In this document: piece after piece, positions 1-5,110 of the stretch
How positions within the stretch are numbered: position 1 is the stretch's first letter
How the letters are laid out: each line of letters begins with the position of its first letter
Source: Candidatus Woesearchaeota archaeon
Lineage (GTDB): Archaea; Nanobdellota; Nanobdellia; SCGC-AAA011-G17; JACPNG01
Assembly: GCA_016185555.1 (NCBI GenBank)
Contig: JACPNI010000106.1
Location: forward strand, 1-5,127
Length of the DNA: 5,127 bases
Direction: 5' to 3'
Made by a program: the position numbers and the translations under genes
The notes under the pieces: model-generated
The model's database searches: none
What the model saw: only the letters and a program-made list of their open reading frames with translations
Told to the model about the DNA's origin: nothing

Positions 1-2
1 CT

Positions 3-716
3 AAAAAAATACTTGAAATAAGAAGAAAAGCAGAAAAGGAAACCGGTGAAAGAAAAGAATTCCTGGCAAATGTAACCGCAGAGACAAAAGAGATGATTAA
101 AAGAGCCAGATTTGTTAAGGAAAATGGCGGAAGCTTTGTAATGATTGATTTTTTTACTGCTGGATTTGCTGGATTCCAGACATTAAGGGATGAATGTGAG
201 GACTTGGGATTAGCAATACATATCCATCGTGCATTTCATAGCTTATTTACAAGAAATCCAAGGCATGGAATGTCAATGCTTGCTTTAGGGAAATTAGTGA
301 GGTTAATTGGCGGAGATACATTGCACATTGGCACGATAGTTGGTAAGTTAGTCGGAACCAGGGATGAGGTTCTTGCTATTGAAAGGGAAATTGAGCACAA
401 TATAGATCCATATTTCAAAACAAAACAACATGTGCTTAATCAAAAATGGTATGATATTAAACCGGTAATGGCAACCTCTAGTGGTGGATTACACCCAGGA
501 CTAGTTCCGTATATAATCAAAACACTAGGCAAGGATATTTTAATACAAATAGGCGGTGGTGTCTTAGGAAACCCATTAGGCCCAAAAGCAGGTGCAATGG
601 CATTGAGGCAGTCAATAGATGCATCATTAAAAAATATCACACTAAAAGAATATGCAGAAAAGCATAAAGAGCTGAAAGCGGCGCTTGAAAAATGGGGATC
701 AGAAAAGCCGATTTAG
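3..716 (+). CDS. rbcL: Form III ribulose-1,5-bisphosphate carboxylase/oxygenase, large subunit, C-terminal part (5' truncated by window)
   Basis: Carboxylates ribulose 1,5-bisphosphate to two 3-phosphoglycerates. In archaea with form III enzymes it is the last step of AMP/nucleoside ribose degradation rather than the Calvin cycle. The frame is open from base 3, so the Met at 93 is internal. The 237 visible residues cover the second half of the TIM barrel. Substrate-binding residues are seen in order: the His-Arg pair (spinach H294/R295) at 225-230, loop 6 HIGTIVGK with His at 324 and catalytic Lys (K334) at 345, SSGG (S379 region) at 477-488, and the GGG phosphate-binding turn (403-405) at 552-560. 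The carbamylated-lysine motif lies upstream of the window. SSGGLHPG and the tail KAALEKWG resemble archaeal form III. One oddity is GNP where most family members have GHP (His409 in spinach), with Asn at 570-572. The stop overlaps the convergent gene's stop by 4 nt. Family assignment is very secure; the subtype is inferred. Confidence 0.95.
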   Translation, partial: KKILEIRRKAEKETGERKEFLANVTAETKEMIKRARFVKENGGSFVMIDFFTAGFAGFQTLRDECEDLGLAIHIHRAFHSLFTRNPRHGMSMLALGKLVRLIGGDTLHIGTIVGKLVGTRDEVLAIEREIEHNIDPYFKTKQHVLNQKWYDIKPVMATSSGGLHPGLVPYIIKTLGKDILIQIGGGVLGNPLGPKAGAMALRQSIDASLKNITLKEYAEKHKELKAALEKWGSEKPI

Positions 717-1051
717 GGTTTTTCCAGTTTTGGGCAAAATAAAGTCTTGGTTTTATTCAATACAACAATACAGCTTGAACTATTTATTTTTTCACATCTA
801 CCAGTATCTTCGTAAAAAGAATCAGCCACGCATGTTGCATTAATGCACTCAACAGTATCCTGGCATTCCAAGCTTTGCTTTTCTGGAACTTTAAAAGAAA
901 TCTCAGTTCCATATTTATCTATCCCGTAAAACAAAATACCAACTATTGCCACGAATATCAGTAACTTAAAAATAAATTTTGTTGCCTTTAAAATAAACTT
1001 CATTAATATAACCGCAGCTAATATAATAATTATGATTACTATCCAATTCAT
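713..1051 (-). CDS. Small two-TM membrane protein with six-cysteine extracellular tail, function unknown
   Basis: 112 residues, family not recognised. Two hydrophobic segments, about residues 3-21 and 29-44, are separated by a Lys-rich loop (K18, K22, K25, K29). The positive-inside rule would place that loop in the cytoplasm and the C-terminal domain outside. The tail from residue 45 holds six cysteines (63, 69, 74, 86, 94, 106), an even number that fits three disulfides. It also has three N-X-S/T sequons (N71, N90, N99), consistent with an exported, glycosylated domain. The start is well supported: ATG overlaps the HAD stop as ATGA, and AAGGTG, a good Shine-Dalgarno, lies 5 nt upstream. It is the last gene of the isomerase/HAD operon, and its stop overlaps that of RuBisCO by 4 nt. 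Any link to sugar-phosphate metabolism rests only on position. Confidence 0.8.
   Translation of the reverse strand: MNWIVIIIIILAAVILMKFILKATKFIFKLLIFVAIVGILFYGIDKYGTEISFKVPEKQSLECQDTVECINATCVADSFYEDTGRCEKINSSSCIVVLNKTKTLFCPKLEKP
717..731 (+). terminator. Possible U-tract terminator after RuBisCO
   Basis: Directly after the RuBisCO stop there is a run of five T (719-723) and another of four (728-731). Archaeal RNA polymerase can terminate at such U-tracts without a hairpin. The tract lies inside the 3' end of the convergent membrane-protein gene, so it is a candidate only. The runs are short and no stem is evident. Confidence 0.3.
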
Positions 1052-1683
1052 CCTAGCACCTTTGGCAGGTCTTTTATGCTGTTAATGATATAATCAGGAT
1101 TTTCTTTCTCCAACATTTCTCTTGTATGGTTCCCAGTCAATACTGCAATCGCCTTAACACCTGCTCTTTTTCCGGCGATTATATCATATACTGTATCACC
1201 AACCATATAACTTGCTTTCATGCATAACATCCTCTCTGCCTTGAATATCTCATCCGGATAAGGTTTTGCATGCTCAACTTCATCACTTCCAACAAGCAAA
1301 GCAAACAAACCAGGATCAAAACCTGCTGCTTTTAAAACAGCCACTATTTCACTATGCCTTCCATTGGATATAACTGCAATCCTGTATTTTTTGTGTAATT
1401 TTTTTAATGTTGACTTAACACCTGGAAAAGGCTTTATGCATTTCTTTGATTCATTCATTATAATCCTATGGTGGTCTTCCATAATTTTATTTACCTTGTC
1501 CCATGAAAGACTTGGAAATAATTCATGAACTATTAACTTTCCTAATTTACCAAACCTGATCTTAAGCTCTTTATCTGCAACCATAGAAAGATTGTTCTTT
1601 TTGAATGCTTTATTGTACGCAAGCAAATGCGCTTTGTCAGCATCCACCAGCGTATTATCCATATCAAAACAAATAAGTTCCAT
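1048..1683 (-). CDS. HAD-superfamily phosphatase (phosphoglycolate phosphatase / beta-phosphoglucomutase-like)
   Basis: 211 residues, normal for a subclass I HAD hydrolase. All four motifs are present: motif I FDMDNTLVD with nucleophile D7 and acid/base D9; motif II ISNG with S106; motif III Lys K140 in HAKPYPD; and motif IV GDTVYD with Mg-binding D163 and D167. Residues 15-85 form a helical C1 cap as in Gph-like enzymes. The enzyme should be a cytosolic Mg-dependent phosphatase on a small phosphorylated metabolite. It starts 1 nt after the R15P isomerase-like stop (TAA-A-ATG), so the two are probably translationally coupled, and it overlaps the next gene by 4 nt. Given RuBisCO nearby, 2-phosphoglycolate (the oxygenase by-product) or a ribose/ribulose phosphate are reasonable substrates. 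The sequence does not decide this, and phosphomutase activity is not excluded. Confidence 0.88.
   Translation of the reverse strand: MELICFDMDNTLVDADKAHLLAYNKAFKKNNLSMVADKELKIRFGKLGKLIVHELFPSLSWDKVNKIMEDHHRIIMNESKKCIKPFPGVKSTLKKLHKKYRIAVISNGRHSEIVAVLKAAGFDPGLFALLVGSDEVEHAKPYPDEIFKAERMLCMKASYMVGDTVYDIIAGKRAGVKAIAVLTGNHTREMLEKENPDYIINSIKDLPKVLG
1057..1062 (-). promoter_or_regulatory. Shine-Dalgarno site of the 112-residue membrane protein
   Basis: AAGGTG on the minus strand ends 5 nt before the ATG at 1051. It matches the usual anti-SD core and confirms the start inside the HAD coding region. It is one of few clear SD sites in this window; the neighbouring genes rely on coupling or apparently leaderless starts. 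Confidence 0.65.
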
Positions 1684-1684
1684 T

Positions 1685-2488
1685 TTAAAACAATTCCAAG
1701 TATTCTTTTTTAACAGCCTTTACAAAGTCCTTTATATCCTTATGAACCCCCATTTCAGATATTATCCCTGTTATGAACTTTAAGTCTATTACATCAAAAG
1801 CCGGATTCAATATATTAACATTCTTTGGCGGATTTTTCCATACTTCCTGTGAATCTCTTTCTTCTATCTTTTCATATTTTTTATTGCTAAACTTCCATGA
1901 ATCAGAGCAGACATAAACAGGGACTTTGTATTCATAAGCCAGTCTGGCAAATATGCTGCTTCCTATTTTATTGTAAACTCCATTAACTGTTATAGCATCT
2001 GCGCCAATAAGCATAATATCTGCTTTTCTGACTGCTACCTCGGCCCCTGAGTCAACTAAGTGATAAACCTTAATCCCATAATCTGAAAGCTGTTTTGCTG
2101 TTATTCTTCCCTGAAAAAAAGGCCTTGTTTCAGTATTATACACAATAGGATTTTTTAGTTTTTTAATGACAGCAACAACAGTGGAACTATGGCAATGTGT
2201 GTATATAACTGAATTTGGTTTTACAACCTTAGACCCAATCATTGAGATTTTGTTTAATGCAGAATGAAAATGCCGAAGCGCTGCTGGAACAAGTTTATTT
2301 GGATTGGACCTGGCAAAGTTAATTGCATTTCTGAGCAAGGGTTCTGTTGGCCTAAGGTTTAACAGTTTGGAAATTGATTTCTTATCATTCATTATTAACA
2401 AAGCCTTGACTCCGGCTTTAGCAATATTCTCTGCACCCTGGATTTTTAAAGACTTTATATCACTACAGATTTTATCAAAGGAATTCAT
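1685..2488 (-). CDS. Ribose-1,5-bisphosphate isomerase-like protein (eIF-2B alpha/beta/delta family)
   Basis: Predicted to convert ribose 1,5-bisphosphate to ribulose 1,5-bisphosphate, the RuBisCO substrate. The C-terminal Rossmann-like domain carries the isomerase signatures: THCHS with Cys99, GADAI with Asp164, TETRPFFQGR, ITAKQL, NKIGS and WNPAFD-like NPAFD. The Cys and Asp match the catalytic pair described for the Thermococcus enzyme (Cys133/Asp202). The related translation-factor paralogues lack this Cys, as I recall them. At 267 residues it is shorter than the roughly 320-residue Thermococcus enzyme, mainly N-terminally, and closer in length to archaeal aIF2B-alpha. The N-terminal IQGA replaces the usual IRGA. 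I chose ATG at 2488 because family homology begins just after it. A GTG at 2524, directly after an in-frame stop, would add 12 residues without family resemblance. Neither start has a clear SD. It is the first gene of a three-gene operon. An aIF2B-like role is the alternative. Confidence 0.8.
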   Translation of the reverse strand: MNSFDKICSDIKSLKIQGAENIAKAGVKALLIMNDKKSISKLLNLRPTEPLLRNAINFARSNPNKLVPAALRHFHSALNKISMIGSKVVKPNSVIYTHCHSSTVVAVIKKLKNPIVYNTETRPFFQGRITAKQLSDYGIKVYHLVDSGAEVAVRKADIMLIGADAITVNGVYNKIGSSIFARLAYEYKVPVYVCSDSWKFSNKKYEKIEERDSQEVWKNPPKNVNILNPAFDVIDLKFITGIISEMGVHKDIKDFVKAVKKEYLELF

Positions 2489-2774
2489 AAGATTAATTAG
2501 TTTATGATATTTGTGAACTACCACTCACTTGGCTTACGCCGAAGTCATAGCTTCATATTTCATCGACAATTGCTCTTGTGAAAAAAGAGTCTGACATCAT
2601 CTCCACGAAGGCAAGTTCCTTACCTGATAAGACCAAAGAAATGATATTCATATACTTTTCTATTCTCCAATTCATCTGCAGTATAAGGAAATTATTGCAC
2701 TCCTATTTCTTAAGGTATGAAAACTACATAAAAGAGAGATTCTCTAATTGGAAGGACCCCTAGTTTTCCTTAAA
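2489..2774. other. Stretch without a convincing gene between the isomerase operon and the small membrane protein
   Basis: It should contain the promoter and leader of the minus-strand isomerase operon; no clear BRE/TATA pair stands out there. Besides the leader hairpin at 2527-2545 it has AGAGA-GAT-TCTCT (2733-2745) and AAGGA...TCCTT (2752-2771). Two weak open frames overlap on opposite strands: plus 2578-2763 from GTG (61 codons, no SD) and minus 2553-2675 from ATG (40 residues). The minus one reads somewhat more like protein (SGKELAFVEMMSDSFF) but has no SD. They may be chance or the remains of a decayed gene. No tRNA or snoRNA-like structure was found. Confidence 0.5.
2527..2545 (-). promoter_or_regulatory. 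Leader hairpin with GNRA-type loop upstream of the isomerase gene
   Basis: On the minus strand ACTTCGGC, GTAA, GCCAAGT can fold as a 7-bp stem with one bulged C and a GUAA tetraloop, a member of the stable GNRA class. It ends 38 nt before the ATG at 2488 and abuts the alternative GTG at 2524. If transcription starts upstream, it sits in the 5' leader of the isomerase/HAD mRNA and could influence its stability or translation. No known riboswitch class is recognised. The structure is read by eye; the role is a guess. Confidence 0.35.
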
Positions 2775-2921
2775 ATGGATGGAAGAAGCGTTGATGAGTT
2801 TGTTAAAAATTCAAATGTACTAACTGGACCATTTGGACTAAATCAGTGGATTCCAATTTTGATATATATAGTATCAATAGGGATTGTTGGCATAATAATC
2901 CTGTTGACTTATTTCAAATAG
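2775..2921 (+). CDS. Small single-TM protein (48 residues), function unknown
   Basis: ATG to TAG encodes 48 residues: a polar N-terminal part with acidic and basic residues (DGRSVDEFVKN), then a strong hydrophobic segment at about 25-46 (WIPILIYIVSIGIVGIIILL) ending in a lysine. It looks like a C-terminally anchored small membrane protein. The stop lies 3 nt from the convergent toxin stop, the same tight tail-to-tail packing seen at RuBisCO, which supports it being a real gene. There is no good SD: GGAAGGA at 2750-2756 is too far from this ATG. A TTG at 2748 in the same frame would add nine residues. No family is recognised; it could also be the 3' remnant of a longer gene. Confidence 0.5.
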   Translation: MDGRSVDEFVKNSNVLTGPFGLNQWIPILIYIVSIGIVGIIILLTYFK

Positions 2922-2924
2922 TAT

Positions 2925-3254
2925 CTAATACTTGAATCTTCTTTCATAATCTTTATGGTCCATCCACTCTAGGAGGATAGAAATTATACAAACTTCATCA
3001 TGTGCAACAGAATAAAGCAATCTCCATCCTCTTGGTAAGTCGTATTTCCATAAATTGTCAATTCCATATTTATCAATATAGACTTTTGGAATAAGTCGCT
3101 TAGGCACTTGTATCCCGCAGAAAGCATTTTGCCCTAAATCTTGCGTTGCTCTAAATATCCAATCATAAAGCATTTTATCTTCAACTTTGGAATCTTTTAG
3201 CTTTTCAAAAGCCAATTTTAACTTCTCATCACCAAAATGAACAACTGACTTCAT
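2925..3254 (-). CDS. RelE/ParE-like toxin candidate, second gene of a wHTH-toxin pair
   Basis: 109 residues resembling the RelE/ParE fold: two N-terminal helices (about 9-20 and 26-40), then beta strands around 48-55, 68-83 and 87-96, and a short C-terminal tail. Positions comparable to the catalytic ones of RelE/YoeB ribosome-dependent RNases are polar or basic: R75 and R78 in LPRGWRLLYSV, and the tail EWMDHKDYERRF with H100, K101, Y103, R105 and R106. The ending is typical of an archaeal RelE-like group. If active it would cleave mRNA on the ribosome. The ATG overlaps the upstream wHTH gene's stop (ATGA), so translation is coupled with the putative antitoxin first, the usual order. The fold assignment is reasonably good; the toxin role is inferred, and a non-toxic RelE-fold protein is possible. 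Confidence 0.7.
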   Translation of the reverse strand: MKSVVHFGDEKLKLAFEKLKDSKVEDKMLYDWIFRATQDLGQNAFCGIQVPKRLIPKVYIDKYGIDNLWKYDLPRGWRLLYSVAHDEVCIISILLEWMDHKDYERRFKY

Positions 3255-3532
3255 CTTAATCTAAGTTCTGGTTTTGATAAATACTTTCTTACTAATTCTG
3301 GATTCCAAATCCAAGCAATTTTTCCTTCTCTATCTATTGCAATTTTGTTTGAGTTCAACAAATAATCAAAAATAACACAGAAAGTTTGATACATCATTTT
3401 TCTTGGAAGATTCTCCCATAAACTTCTTTTTTTGTATTCTCCAGAATTTTCTCTTATAAATTCTTCTACCATAAGTACAGTATCTAATTGCGGATAGTGT
3501 AATATATTTTTTTGCGTTATTAATTGTGCCAT
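3251..3532 (-). CDS. Winged-helix DNA-binding protein, putative antitoxin of the RelE-like pair
   Basis: 93 residues with a pattern that fits a winged helix-turn-helix: helix 1 at about 17-29 (DTVLMVEEFIREN), a short helix 2 around 37-41 (SLWENL), a longer helix 3 at 46-60 (MMYQTFCVIFDYLL), then a beta-hairpin wing, KIAID (63-67) and GKIAWIWN (70-77). The small size, first position in the operon and 4-nt overlap with the RelE-like gene suggest it is the antitoxin and represses its own promoter. It differs from the common RHH, Phd/YefM or HTH_3 antitoxins. Its ATG lies 25 nt from a TATA box, with a 20-bp palindrome in between. The start is supported because no alternative fits that promoter. 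Family by pattern only; the function is inferred. Confidence 0.65.
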   Translation of the reverse strand: MAQLITQKNILHYPQLDTVLMVEEFIRENSGEYKKRSLWENLPRKMMYQTFCVIFDYLLNSNKIAIDREGKIAWIWNPELVRKYLSKPELRLR

Positions 3533-3536
3533 ATTT

Positions 3537-3556
3537 GTTATATAAACTTATACAAC
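3537..3556. promoter_or_regulatory. 20-bp imperfect palindrome, candidate operator of the wHTH antitoxin
   Basis: GTTATATAAACTTATACAAC pairs with its own reverse complement at 8 of 10 half-site positions. It fills the space between the TATA box (3557-3564) and the start codon of the wHTH gene. A dimeric repressor bound here would block initiation, as expected for an autoregulated toxin-antitoxin operon. It is AT-rich, so some self-complementarity is expected by chance; its exact placement is the stronger argument. Confidence 0.45.
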
Positions 3557-3571
3557 TATTTAAATGTTTCG
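3557..3571 (-). promoter_or_regulatory. Archaeal BRE/TATA promoter of the wHTH-toxin operon (apparently leaderless)
   Basis: On the minus strand CGAAAC (BRE-like) followed by A and TTTAAATA (TATA) is centred about 28 nt upstream of the ATG at 3532. Archaeal transcription usually begins about 22-27 nt from the TATA centre, so the mRNA would start at or within a few bases of the start codon. This fits the lack of an SD. Confidence 0.6.
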
Positions 3572-3621
3572 ATTTTAAAGGTAGCAGGACAGAATTAATT
3601 TAAGTCTCACTACCGACAGCA

Positions 3622-3637
3622 GAGAAAGTTATTTAAA
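3622..3637 (+). promoter_or_regulatory. Archaeal BRE/TATA promoter of the SpoIIM-like operon (apparently leaderless)
   Basis: GAGAAAG (BRE-like) and TTATTTAAA (TATA) lie with the TTTAAA core about 26 nt before the ATG at 3660, which predicts a leaderless or near-leaderless transcript. AAAGTTA occurs twice, at 3625-3631 and 3635-3641, exactly one helical turn apart and flanking the TATA core. Confidence 0.55.
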
Positions 3638-3659
3638 GTTAGTAAGACAAGATAAGGAT

Positions 3660-4514
3660 ATGGTACTTGAATCCATAATAGGACCTAAAAAAGCAGAAAG
3701 GCAACCAAAAGAGATGTTCTTTTATGGTTTCTTATACAGTTTTGTAGCAGTATTATTAAGCCTGTGGATATTTGGCGATCAGGCAAGTTTGGTTATGGTT
3801 TTCTTAATAGTGCTTGCAAGCGTTCCTTTGGTTTACAGAACATTTAAGCTGGAGGAAAAAAAAGATGAAAAAATAAAAAATGAAACTACACTTCTAAGAG
3901 AGCATGCAAAAGCATTAACCTTCCTTATGTATATGTCCCTCGGGATTATATTCTGCCTGTCTTTATTCTTTATATTTCTACCTGAAAATGCAGTAAATAA
4001 CCTGTTCCGCTCCCAGCTTACAACAATACAGGAGATTAACACAAGCGTAAACAGCGGATATGCCATAAGAAGCTCATTCATATCATCAATATTAATAAAC
4101 AACTTTAAAGTATTGTTATTTTCAGTGCTTTTTTCATTCTTCTATGGGGCTGGTGCAATATTTATACTAACCTGGAACTCTTCGGTTATTGCTGCTGCTA
4201 TTGGCACATTTATGAGAAAAAACATTAATGAATATATTGCCTCTGTAGGTTTCACAAAAGTTGCCGGATATTTTCATATATTCTCATTTAGTTTGCTGAG
4301 GTATCTAACACACGGCATATTTGAACTTCTTGCTTATTTTATAGGTGCTCTTGCCGGAGGGCTTATTTCTATAGTTGTTATAAGACATGGTATTGAAAGC
4401 GATAAATTTAAAAGAGTAATCAAAGATGCATTTATATTGGTGGTATTAGCAGTTGCAATACTAATATTCGCGGCTTATGTTGAGGTCTATATAACACCAA
4501 GTTTCTTTTCATAA
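3660..4514 (+). CDS. SpoIIM/DUF95-family multipass membrane protein
   Basis: 284 residues, with about six or seven hydrophobic segments: roughly 19-37, 43-59, 87-107, 149-170, 204-214 (weaker), 221-241 and 256-276. The family hallmark is HGIFELLAYFIGALAGG from His218 to Gly234, preceded by a long loop (108-148). The N-terminus MVLESIIGPKKAE and the LLREHAKALTF stretch after the second TM match archaeal members of the SpoIIM (stage II sporulation protein M) family as I know them. In Bacillus SpoIIM belongs to the SpoIIDMP peptidoglycan-remodelling complex, which cannot apply in archaea. The archaeal role is unknown and may be a membrane scaffold or channel. It is the first gene of its operon, expressed from its own divergent promoter. 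The following gene begins 1 nt after its stop, suggesting shared translation and possibly a shared complex. Confidence 0.85.
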   Translation: MVLESIIGPKKAERQPKEMFFYGFLYSFVAVLLSLWIFGDQASLVMVFLIVLASVPLVYRTFKLEEKKDEKIKNETTLLREHAKALTFLMYMSLGIIFCLSLFFIFLPENAVNNLFRSQLTTIQEINTSVNSGYAIRSSFISSILINNFKVLLFSVLFSFFYGAGAIFILTWNSSVIAAAIGTFMRKNINEYIASVGFTKVAGYFHIFSFSLLRYLTHGIFELLAYFIGALAGGLISIVVIRHGIESDKFKRVIKDAFILVVLAVAILIFAAYVEVYITPSFFS

Positions 4515-4515
4515 A

Positions 4516-5109
4516 ATGAAACCTGTAATTGAAGAAGAAAAGAAGGAATCTTTTTTTAATAAAAAAAAGATATTTGTGATAGGAATAGGCATTTTTATAA
4601 TTGGCATAATGGTTCTCAGCGTTCTGGATTTAAGCATCAACAACAGCCAGCAAACAGAAAAAGTAACTTACAAGGGAATAAATTTTGTAAAGACCAATAA
4701 TGGGTGGCTGGGTTATAAAGATGACAAGCCAGTTTATCTCGTTTATAGTCCCTTGGAAACAGCAAACATAACAATGAATATAAATAATATAGAACTACTT
4801 TCACTTACTTCTAAAAATTACCTTAGCTCATTGCCTGAAGATGGATTAAACGAAGCCATTTCCAGTTTTATCAACAGAGCTAGACTTCAAAGAACTCCAG
4901 TAAGTGCCTGCTATGAGGATATTAAATCATGTGCTGACCTACCGATAAAAACATGTGAGGATGCTGATATTAGTACTGGTGTAATAATATTTAAATACTC
5001 AAATGAAACAAAAGTAACACTGGCGGGAACATGCCTGACATTTGAAGGTGAGATTTCAGATTTAATAAAATATACGGATAAGTTAATATTAAACATTGAC
5101 GGAGTATAA
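4516..5109 (+). CDS. Single-TM protein with cysteine-containing external domain, function unknown
   Basis: 197 residues. A short charged N-terminus (EEEKKE, KKK at 16-18) precedes one TM segment at about 19-38; basic residues in front of it suggest N-in/C-out. The external part (39-197) has four cysteines (132, 139, 147, 173), suited to two disulfides, in a CADLPIKTC...GTC arrangement that I associate with unnamed archaeal membrane-anchored proteins. Three sequons (N42, N84, N163) support surface exposure. The C-terminal part alternates strands and a helix (ISDLIKYTDKLIL). ATG follows the SpoIIM-like stop after a single A and has no SD, so it probably depends on reinitiation. A role as an external partner of the SpoIIM-like protein is an inference from coupling only. 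Confidence 0.8.
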   Translation: MKPVIEEEKKESFFNKKKIFVIGIGIFIIGIMVLSVLDLSINNSQQTEKVTYKGINFVKTNNGWLGYKDDKPVYLVYSPLETANITMNINNIELLSLTSKNYLSSLPEDGLNEAISSFINRARLQRTPVSACYEDIKSCADLPIKTCEDADISTGVIIFKYSNETKVTLAGTCLTFEGEISDLIKYTDKLILNIDGV

Positions 5110-5110
5110 A

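Noticed and set aside
2489..2524. GTG at 2524 as start of the isomerase
   Set aside because: It would add 12 residues without family resemblance and has no SD. ATG at 2488 matches the family N-terminus better, though the GTG is not excluded.
2733..2745. AGAGA-GAT-TCTCT as a terminator
   Set aside because: The stem is short, the T-run is short and only on the minus strand, and no upstream minus-strand gene ends there.
2578..2763. 61-codon plus-strand frame from GTG
   Set aside because: No SD or promoter, unnatural composition, and overlap with an opposite-strand frame that reads better. It is not supported as a gene.
2791..2797. TTGATGA as a C box of a C/D guide RNA
   Set aside because: No D box (CTGA) or D'/C' pair at suitable spacing.
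2804..2826. TTCAAAT as a tRNA T-loop
   Set aside because: The flanking bases cannot form a T-stem, and no anticodon or acceptor arms are found. The bases are better explained by the small membrane-protein frame.
3540..3548. TATATAAA-like sequence on the minus strand as TATA box of the wHTH gene
   Set aside because: It is only about 12 nt from the ATG, which would place the transcription start inside the gene. The TTTAAATA at 3557-3564 is correctly spaced.
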